From Oscillospiraceae bacterium (GTDB lineage Bacteria; Bacillota; Clostridia; Oscillospirales; Acutalibacteraceae), in NCBI GenBank assembly GCA_031273775.1, contig JAISRF010000111.1, positions 1 to 17,567 of the forward strand: a DNA stretch of 17,567 bases, read 5' to 3'. The number at the start of each line of letters is the position of its first letter. Within the stretch, counting starts at the first letter, position 1. Below, piece after piece: positions 11,950 to 17,567 of this stretch. A program made the translations under genes and the position numbers. The notes beneath the pieces are model-generated. The model ran no database searches. It was not told the origin of the DNA and was given only the letters and a program-made list of their open reading frames with translations.

Positions 11950-13230
11950 ATGTACAATGAACTTTATTATGTATGGCTACAAGCCGCTCTCTCTGTCGCG
12001 GGTACAAAGGCCTCGCGCGCGCTTGAAGTGTTCGGTAGCGCCCGGGCGGTTTATGAGGCGGCAGAGCGAGAAACCCGCCTTGCCGGATTCTTTTCCGCAG
12101 TGGATGTTGAGCGGCTGTGCCAGAAGAGTATATCGGGTGCGCAAAAGACACTGGACGACTGTTTTAAGCAGGGAATAGAGGTTATTACGCCGGAAAATCC
12201 TAGATACCCGGTACGTCTCCGGGAAATATGGAACTACCCCGCGGTTTTGTATGCGCGAGGCGAGATACCGGACGTAGACAGTTTGCCAACTGTCGCGGTG
12301 GTGGGCACACGGGACGCGTCACCGATTGGTGCCGCGCTTGCGGAACTCCTTTCTAAACAGCTTGCCTCGGCGGGCACCCTTGTTATTAGCGGCGGGGCGT
12401 TGGGCATTGATACTGCGGCACATGCCGGTGCTTTATCGGCGGCTGGGAAGACCATAATGGTTGCGGGTTGCGGGCTGGATATTGATTACCCACGGCAAAA
12501 TGCGCGGCTCAAGGAAGTCATCGCCAAAAACGGTGCGGTCATTTCCGAATTTCCTCCCGGAACGCCGCCGGCAAAAGTCAACTTCCCCATCCGGAACCGC
12601 ATTATCTCCGGGCTGTCATTGGGTGTAGCCGTCATGGAATGCGGCAAAAAATCCGGTTCGCTGATTACCGCCGGGCTGGCTTTGGATCAGGGGCGGGATG
12701 TGTTTGCCTTACCCGACCCGTCAAATGCCGGAATTTATTCCGGAACGGCCTACCTTTTGGAGGACGGAGCAACGCCGATAACCTGCGCTTTGGATGTGCT
12801 TGCTGAATATGTTCCCGGGTTTGGGCATAAACTGAATCTGACAGGAACGGATACGCCGCTGTTAACACTTTTAGGATACAGGCCGAAGTACGAGTCAGCG
12901 AATCAAACCACGGAAAACAAAGCGGAGGAATCGGACAAAAAAGCTAAAAGCGCGGCAAGGCGACGGATTAACAGTAGAAATAAACCGGAAGAAAAACGAG
13001 CAAACCTGTCCGGGAAAAATGTTTCATGTGAAACATTTTTCCCGTTTCCTGAGGATTTATCGGAAATGGCAAGACGGATTTGGGCGGGTTTAAATGTTGA
13101 ATCCGAGCTGGATGAAATCTGTGAAAAGGTAAAGATATCTGCCGGAGACGCGCTTTGCGCCTTGACCGAGTTGGAAATGGAAGGCTTGGTCAGGCAAACC
13201 GCCGGGACAAGATACAAGCGCCGCGAATAG
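11950..13230 (+). CDS. dprA: DNA-processing protein DprA (Smf)
   Basis: DprA binds incoming single-stranded DNA and loads RecA during transformation. The 426-residue product has an N-terminal SAM/HhH-like region (1-75), the Rossmann-like core (about 80-290) with NPRYPVRLREI, AVVGTRDASPIG, VISGGALGIDTAAHAGAL, VAGCGLDIDYP, EFPPGTPPAKVNFPIRNRII and KKSGSLITAGLALDQGR, and a C-terminal winged-helix domain (about 368-426, ELDEICEKVKISAGDALCAL). It is some 60 residues longer than many relatives. The excess is a Lys/Glu/Asn-rich linker (about 300-367), which holds VSCET (358-362) encoded by a parS variant. GGCGGAG lies 11-17 bases before ATG 11950. dprA-topA-trmFO is a conserved Firmicute order. Confidence 0.96.
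   Translation: MYNELYYVWLQAALSVAGTKASRALEVFGSARAVYEAAERETRLAGFFSAVDVERLCQKSISGAQKTLDDCFKQGIEVITPENPRYPVRLREIWNYPAVLYARGEIPDVDSLPTVAVVGTRDASPIGAALAELLSKQLASAGTLVISGGALGIDTAAHAGALSAAGKTIMVAGCGLDIDYPRQNARLKEVIAKNGAVISEFPPGTPPAKVNFPIRNRIISGLSLGVAVMECGKKSGSLITAGLALDQGRDVFALPDPSNAGIYSGTAYLLEDGATPITCALDVLAEYVPGFGHKLNLTGTDTPLLTLLGYRPKYESANQTTENKAEESDKKAKSAARRRINSRNKPEEKRANLSGKNVSCETFFPFPEDLSEMARRIWAGLNVESELDEICEKVKISAGDALCALTELEMEGLVRQTAGTRYKRRE
13011..13044. repeat. 34-bp dyad around parS site 2
   Basis: The 16-base arm CGGGAAAAATGTTTCA (13011-13026) has its exact reverse complement at 13029-13044, with a two-base centre TG. It extends the parS dyad by nine bases on each side. The other two parS sites have no such flanking symmetry. 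In RNA it could form a stem of up to 16 bp. Confidence 0.95.
13020..13035. other. parS site 2 (variant)
   Basis: TGTTTCATGTGAAACA matches the parS consensus at 15 of 16 bases; the change is in the central CACGTG, which reads CATGTG. It is inside dprA, read GTT TCA TGT GAA ACA (Val-Ser-Cys-Glu-Thr). ParB binding may be weaker than at the two sites with an intact centre. Confidence 0.85.
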
Positions 13231-13253
13231 GGTTCAGGATGGGAAAAGAAAGA

Positions 13254-13280
13254 GCCGCACCGTTTGAAATCCGGTGCGGC
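13254..13280 (+). terminator. GC-rich hairpin after dprA
   Basis: GCCGCACCG (13254-13262) pairs perfectly with CGGTGCGGC (13272-13280) around a nine-base loop, 24 bases after the dprA stop. No T-run follows (CGAGGAGATC), so it is at most a non-canonical terminator or an RNA-stabilising structure. A separate promoter for topA downstream would fit a transcript boundary here. Confidence 0.5.
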
Positions 13281-13317
13281 CGAGGAGATCCAATCAAGAT
13301 CATATACCATTTAGTAT

Positions 13318-13323
13318 TATAAT
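13318..13323 (+). promoter_or_regulatory. Possible -10 element of a topA promoter
   Basis: A perfect TATAAT lies 64 bases before the topA start in AT-rich DNA, after the dprA hairpin. No convincing -35 is found 16-18 bases upstream and no TG extension is present, so the call rests on the -10 alone. Confidence 0.3.
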
Positions 13324-13386
13324 ATGATTCGCAAAATTTGTCAACTGTTTTTTTGAAAAAATTATGTTTATTCGGAGGAAAAGTTA

Positions 13387-15582
13387 GTGTCCAAACTCAT
13401 TATCGTGGAATCGCCCGCAAAAGCGAAAACCATCAAAAAATATATGGGCAGCGGCTACGACGTGACCGCCTCCATGGGTCACGTGCGCGACTTGCCAAAA
13501 TCTAAGCTCGGGGTGGATATTGAAAACAGATTCACCCCGCAATACGTGGATCTAAAGGAAAAAAAGGATCTGCTAAAGGATCTGAAAGCGAGAGCGGCGG
13601 CCGCGGACAAAGTGTATCTTGCCACCGACCCTGACCGAGAGGGGGAGGCGATTTCGTGGCATTTGGCTCAAGTCCTAGCGCTCAACCTGAATGACGCCAA
13701 CCGGGTTACCTTTAATGAAATCACAAAAACAGGAGTTAAAACAGGAATGGCGGCTCCCCGGAAAATTGATATTGATTTAGTAGACGCTCAGCAGGCGCGG
13801 CGGATACTTGACCGTATTGTGGGGTACAAATTGAGCCCGTTTTTGTGGAAAAAGGTGAAAGGCGGGTTGTCCGCCGGGCGTGTACAGAGCGTTGCCCTCC
13901 GCTTGATTGTGGAGCGCGAGGACGAAATCCGCGCTTTTATCCCGGAGGAATATTGGTCTCTTGACGCGCTTTTCGCCGCGGACAATAAAGCCAAGCCCTT
14001 CAAAGCGGCCTTTTATGGAACGGCGGACGGTAAAAAGAAAAAACTGCGGAGCAAAGCAGAAACGGATGCGGTTCTTGCCGGGCTGCAAAACGCTCGCTAT
14101 GTGGTGTCCGCTGTGAAAAAAGGCACACGCAAAATATCCCCCGCGCCGCCGTTCATTACCTCCACGCTCCAGCAGGAAGCCAGCCGCAAACTCAATTTCA
14201 CCGGTCAGCGCACCATGCGCGCGGCTCAGCAGCTATATGAAGGCGTGGACATCCCCGGACTGGGTCTCACCGGTTTGATTACCTATATGCGTACCGACAG
14301 TCTCCGCATTTCCGACGAGGCGCGGCAGGCCGGCAAAGAGTATATTACAAACGCTTACGGCGGGGAATATTTACCCGAAAAAGACCGGTTTTATAAATCG
14401 CGGTCAAATGCGCAGGACGCGCACGAAGCGATTCGTCCCGCTGACCCGTCGCTTTCGCCCGACAAACTGAAAGAGCACCTAACCGGTGATTTGTTCAAGC
14501 TCTATAAGCTGATTTGGGAGCGTTTTACCGCCAGCCTGATGGCGGAATGCCTGCAGGATACCGTGCAAGCGGATATTGCGGGCGCGGATTATTTGTTCCG
14601 CGCGTCCGGTTACTCGGTGCGATTTGCGGGCTTTACCGTTTTATATACGGAAGGTCGCGACGACGAAGAGGATGAAAAGGAATCCTCGTTGCCACCGCTG
14701 GAGGCAGGACAGCCGCTGGATTTGCGCGAGCTTTTGGGCAACCAGCATTTCACACAGCCGCCGCCCCGGTTTACCGAGGCTACGCTGGTTAAGATACTGG
14801 AGGAAAAGGGAATCGGGCGACCGAGTACCTACGCGCCCATTATAGCAACCATCACCACGCGGGATTATATTGAAAAAGAAAAAAAGCAGCTTCGGCCTAC
14901 GGCGCTGGGCGAAGTGATTGTTAACCTGCTCAAAGACATGTTTGCCGGCGTGGTGGACGTGGGGTTTACCGCCGATATGGAAAAGCAATTGGATGACGTA
15001 GAGGCGGGACGCCGCAATTGGGTGGAGACCTTAGACGGCTTTTACAGCGGTTTCTCCCAGTCACTGACTAACGCGGAGAAGAAGCTGGACGGCACGCGCG
15101 TAAAGGTGCCTGAAGAGGAAAGCGATGTTGAATGCGAGCTTTGCGGACGAAAAATGGTGATAAAATCCGGTCGATTCGGGAAGTTCCTAGCCTGCCCAGG
15201 ATACCCGGAATGCAAAAATACTAAACCGATAGCTCAGGCAACCGCAGAGGAAGCCTCCGGGAATTGCCCGCTGTGCGGCGGAAAAATACTTCAGAAAAAA
15301 TCTAAACGCGGTTATAAGTTTTTCGCCTGTGAAAACCGCGAATGCAAGTTTATCACCTGGGATGTCCCCACAAAAGAACTGTGCAAAACCTGCGAAAAGA
15401 CGCTGTTCAAACGCAGGGGCGGAGCCACGGTGTGCAACAACCCTGTCTGCGCCCAGTTTACGCCCCCGCCTGAGCGTAAGGCGGCGGGCGAAACCGTCAC
15501 AGCGGCGGACAGCGAAAAAGCCAGTGGGAAAAAGTCGGCGGCAAAAGGCAAGCCTGCGGCTAAAAAACCGGCGAAATCATAG
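13387..15582 (+). CDS. topA: DNA topoisomerase I (type IA)
   Basis: TopA relaxes negative supercoils by single-strand passage, balancing gyrase. The 731-residue protein starts at GTG 13387 (GGAGG eight bases upstream) with the TOPRIM opening SKLIIVESPAKAKTIKKYMG; the metal site DPDREGE is at residues 81-87. The catalytic tyrosine is Y300 in GLITYMRTDSLR. Other core motifs seen: QSVALRLIVERE, HEAIRPADPS and EKGIGRPSTYAPIIATI. The C-terminus holds three four-cysteine zinc ribbons: CELC...CPGYPEC (from C583), CPLC...CENREC and CKTC...CNNPVC (to C688), then a Lys/Ala-rich tail (about 700-731) likely to contact DNA or RNA. It lies between dprA and trmFO, the usual Firmicute order. Confidence 0.98.
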   Translation: MSKLIIVESPAKAKTIKKYMGSGYDVTASMGHVRDLPKSKLGVDIENRFTPQYVDLKEKKDLLKDLKARAAAADKVYLATDPDREGEAISWHLAQVLALNLNDANRVTFNEITKTGVKTGMAAPRKIDIDLVDAQQARRILDRIVGYKLSPFLWKKVKGGLSAGRVQSVALRLIVEREDEIRAFIPEEYWSLDALFAADNKAKPFKAAFYGTADGKKKKLRSKAETDAVLAGLQNARYVVSAVKKGTRKISPAPPFITSTLQQEASRKLNFTGQRTMRAAQQLYEGVDIPGLGLTGLITYMRTDSLRISDEARQAGKEYITNAYGGEYLPEKDRFYKSRSNAQDAHEAIRPADPSLSPDKLKEHLTGDLFKLYKLIWERFTASLMAECLQDTVQADIAGADYLFRASGYSVRFAGFTVLYTEGRDDEEDEKESSLPPLEAGQPLDLRELLGNQHFTQPPPRFTEATLVKILEEKGIGRPSTYAPIIATITTRDYIEKEKKQLRPTALGEVIVNLLKDMFAGVVDVGFTADMEKQLDDVEAGRRNWVETLDGFYSGFSQSLTNAEKKLDGTRVKVPEEESDVECELCGRKMVIKSGRFGKFLACPGYPECKNTKPIAQATAEEASGNCPLCGGKILQKKSKRGYKFFACENRECKFITWDVPTKELCKTCEKTLFKRRGGATVCNNPVCAQFTPPPERKAAGETVTAADSEKASGKKSAAKGKPAAKKPAKS

Positions 15583-15677
15583 GGGCAACTGTCAAGCGCC
15601 CTAAAAATCCTTTTCCAAATAAACATCCTTCATATTTGACCAGGAACGCGAAAAAACAAAACGAAAGGAGGGGGGAG

Positions 15678-17147
15678 ATGGAAGCCGGACAGCGCGTAAC
15701 AGTAATCGGCGCGGGGCTGGCGGGCTGTGAGGCTGCCTGGTTGCTGGCAAATGCCGGCCTGCCGGTAACACTGTGTGAGCAAAAGCCCGAAAAGCACTCC
15801 CTTGCCCACAAAAGCCCTCTTTTTGCCGAGTTGGTTTGCTCTAACTCGTTAAAAGCAGAACGTCCCGATTCCGCCGCGGGGCTTCTGAAAAATGAAATGC
15901 GGACGCTGGGTTCTCTGTGCCTGACGGCAGCAGATAACACTCGCGTTCCGGCCGGCGGCGCGCTTGCCGTAAACCGGGAGGAATTCGCCGGCTTCATTAC
16001 GGCGAAAATCCAGGAGCACCCTTTAATAGACATCCGCGTCGGAGAAGTGACAAGTCTACCCAACCCGCCGGCCATTATCGCAACCGGACCGCTGACCGAG
16101 GGCGCGTTGTACGCGGAAATCGCCGAACAAACCGGCGGTTTGCTCAGCTTCTATGATGCCGCCGCGCCGATTATCACCCTTGAAAGCGTGGATTTTTCGC
16201 GGGCGTTTTTCGCTTCCCGCTACGGCGGGGGTATCGCTCCAACTTCCGGCGAAACCGGTGTGGATTCAACTCGGAAAGAAGTGGAGGACGGCGGTTACAT
16301 TAATTGCCCCTTTAACAAGGAAGAATACGAACGGTTTTACGAAGCGTTAATCAACGCCGAAACCGCCACGTTGCATGAATTTGATTTGCCCGGCGCAAAC
16401 GTTTCACGTGAAACACAACCAATTGGGCAGGCGATAAAACCTGCCGTAACAGATTCTTTAAACCGCTGTCAAGTGTACTATGAAGGTTGTATGCCCATTG
16501 AAGTGTTGGCAAAGCGCGGCAAAGACGCAATCCGGTTTGGGCCGATGAAGCCGGTGGGGCTGCGCGACCCGAACACGGGGCACAGGCCGTGGGCGGTTCT
16601 GCAGCTCCGCCGTGAAAATGCCGGGGGCACGCTGTATAATTTAGTCGGATTTCAGACCAACTTAAAATTCGGCGAACAAAAACGCGTGTTTTCGTTGATT
16701 CCAGGTCTGCAAAACCCGGAGTTTGCGCGGTACGGCGTCATGCACCGCAACAGCTTTTTAGATTCACCGCGAACGCTTAATCCCGACTTGAGTCTCAAAA
16801 ACGCGCCGGACGTATATTTTGCGGGACAAATCACCGGCGTGGAAGGGTACATGGAATCGGCGGCCTGCGGCATGGCTGCGGCAATCAACCTTTTGCGGGC
16901 GACTAACGGACAGGCATTCCGACCGTTCCCGGCTCAGACCATGATTGGCGCCTTGCTCGGGTATATCACGGACGCAAGCGTCACAAAATTCCAGCCAATG
17001 GGCGCGAATTTCGGGAATTTGCCCTTGCTGGAAGAGCATATCCGGGACAAGCGTCAACGGTACGCAGCGCTGGCAGAGCGCGCGGAAACGGCGCTTTGCA
17101 CATATTTAAAAGATTTTACATTTACAAAAGGAAGCGAACCTTCATGA
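15678..17147 (+). CDS. trmFO: Methylenetetrahydrofolate-tRNA-(uracil-5-)-methyltransferase TrmFO
   Basis: TrmFO uses methylenetetrahydrofolate and FAD to make 5-methyluridine at position 54 of tRNA. Seen: the FAD dinucleotide motif VTVIGAGLAGCEAA (G11-G16), AELVCSNSLKAE with C54, and EGCMPIEV with C271, matching the two functional cysteines of the B. subtilis enzyme (Cys53 and Cys226, from memory), then GPMKPVGL, LYNLVGFQTNLKFGEQK, YGVMHRNSFLDSP and GQITGVEGYMESAACG. At 489 residues it exceeds the usual 435-450. The excess lies between those cysteines in two stretches: about 185-202 (GGGIAPTSGETGVDSTRKE) and about 238-265, the latter containing VSRET (242-246) encoded by parS site 3. ATG 15678 follows AAAGGAGGGGGGAG and gives the family N-terminus; the frame is open to 15636. 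Confidence 0.97.
   Translation: MEAGQRVTVIGAGLAGCEAAWLLANAGLPVTLCEQKPEKHSLAHKSPLFAELVCSNSLKAERPDSAAGLLKNEMRTLGSLCLTAADNTRVPAGGALAVNREEFAGFITAKIQEHPLIDIRVGEVTSLPNPPAIIATGPLTEGALYAEIAEQTGGLLSFYDAAAPIITLESVDFSRAFFASRYGGGIAPTSGETGVDSTRKEVEDGGYINCPFNKEEYERFYEALINAETATLHEFDLPGANVSRETQPIGQAIKPAVTDSLNRCQVYYEGCMPIEVLAKRGKDAIRFGPMKPVGLRDPNTGHRPWAVLQLRRENAGGTLYNLVGFQTNLKFGEQKRVFSLIPGLQNPEFARYGVMHRNSFLDSPRTLNPDLSLKNAPDVYFAGQITGVEGYMESAACGMAAAINLLRATNGQAFRPFPAQTMIGALLGYITDASVTKFQPMGANFGNLPLLEEHIRDKRQRYAALAERAETALCTYLKDFTFTKGSEPS
16400..16415. other. parS site 3 (ParB/Spo0J binding palindrome)
   Basis: CGTTTCACGTGAAACA contains the perfect 14-bp palindrome GTTTCACGTGAAAC (16401-16414), 15 of 16 bases of the parS consensus. 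It is inside trmFO, again read GTT TCA CGT GAA ACA, in a segment that looks inserted relative to the family. Confidence 0.93.
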
Positions 17148-17567
17148 AAATTATCGTGGACGCGTTCGGCGGCGATAACGCCCCGACGGAAATCTTAAAG
17201 GGCTGTGAATTGGCGCAAAAGGAGTTGGGCGCGGACATTATCCTGTCCGGAGAGGAAGCCAAAATCCGTAATGCGGCAAAGGTGAGCGACGTTTTGCTTG
17301 CCGGGATGAGCATCCTCCCCGCGGCAGGCGTAATGGAGATTGAGGATAACCCTGGCGACATCTTAAAGGCAAAGCGCGGTTCCTCCATGGGCACGGGTCT
17401 GGACGCGCTGGCGGCGGGCAAGGGCGCCGCGTTCGTTTCCGCGGGGAGTACGGCGGCTTTGGTGATGGGCGCAGCCTTTCTGGTTAAGCGCGCGCCGGGC
17501 GTCAAACGCGTAGCGATTGGTGCGGTGATGCCCACGGCGAAGGGTTCGTTTTTATTGGCGGATACCG
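17144..17567 (+). CDS. plsX: Phosphate acyltransferase PlsX, N-terminal part (truncated by window edge)
   Basis: PlsX makes acyl-phosphate from acyl-ACP, the first step of phosphatidic acid synthesis in most Firmicutes. The visible 141 codons begin MKIIVDAFGGDNAPTEILKG, the family's MKIxxDAxGGDxAP opening, followed by MEIEDNPGDILKAKRGSSM (about 65-84) and AAFVSAGSTAALVMGAAFLV, with the SAGxTxAL element. The family's next motif would start at the right edge. ATG 17144 overlaps the trmFO stop as ATGA, so translation is probably coupled; GGAAG lies upstream. plsX directly after trmFO is less usual than plsX with fapR or rpmF, so the operon layout is lineage-specific. Confidence 0.93.
   Translation, partial: MKIIVDAFGGDNAPTEILKGCELAQKELGADIILSGEEAKIRNAAKVSDVLLAGMSILPAAGVMEIEDNPGDILKAKRGSSMGTGLDALAAGKGAAFVSAGSTAALVMGAAFLVKRAPGVKRVAIGAVMPTAKGSFLLADT

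Noticed and set aside
11807..12178. Plus-strand open frame of 123 codons overlapping the dprA start
   Set aside because: Non-ATG start in the gap and shifted reading of the dprA 5' end; Arg-rich product without features.

Overview
The window is a chromosomal replication-origin neighbourhood of a Firmicute, most likely a member of class Clostridia (Oscillospiraceae/Ruminococcaceae-like). That placement is inferred from gene content and style: the minus-strand order dnaA-dnaN-recF-remB-gyrB, strong GGAGG ribosome binding sites, extended -10 promoters, an infC leader with an intrinsic terminator, a folate-type TrmFO, and ParB-binding (parS) palindromes of the Bacillus/Clostridium kind.

Left block (1-5012, minus strand): the replication/recombination operon. 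dnaA (initiator), dnaN (sliding clamp), recF (gap repair), remB (DUF370 regulator) and the first 224 codons of gyrB, which runs off the left edge. The S4-domain gene yaaA, often found between dnaN and recF, is absent. The AT-rich dnaA-dnaN spacer holds a run of TTATCAACA-like DnaA boxes and is the best oriC candidate. The rpmH/rnpA genes that commonly lie upstream of dnaA are not here.

Middle block (5241-9325, minus strand): comF, an unrecognised zinc-ribbon protein with three 14-residue repeats, and a phosphohexomutase form a likely three-gene operon. An AraC-family regulator sits alone with its own promoter, back-to-back with the infC promoter.

Right block (9437-17567, plus strand): infC (AUA start, attenuated leader), rpmI, rplT and a TrmH-type RNA methyltransferase; then dprA, topA, trmFO and the start of plsX (right edge). 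Plus-strand transcription here and minus-strand transcription of the dnaA cluster fit an origin between the two blocks.

The most notable signal is three parS palindromes (11132-11147, 13020-13035, 16400-16415). Each lies inside a gene (methyltransferase, dprA, trmFO), each is read in the same phase as Val-Ser-(Arg/Cys)-Glu-Thr, and each falls in a stretch that looks like an insertion or a long linker relative to the protein family. The dprA copy is the core of a 34-bp dyad. I see no tRNA, rRNA, CRISPR array, insertion sequence or prophage.
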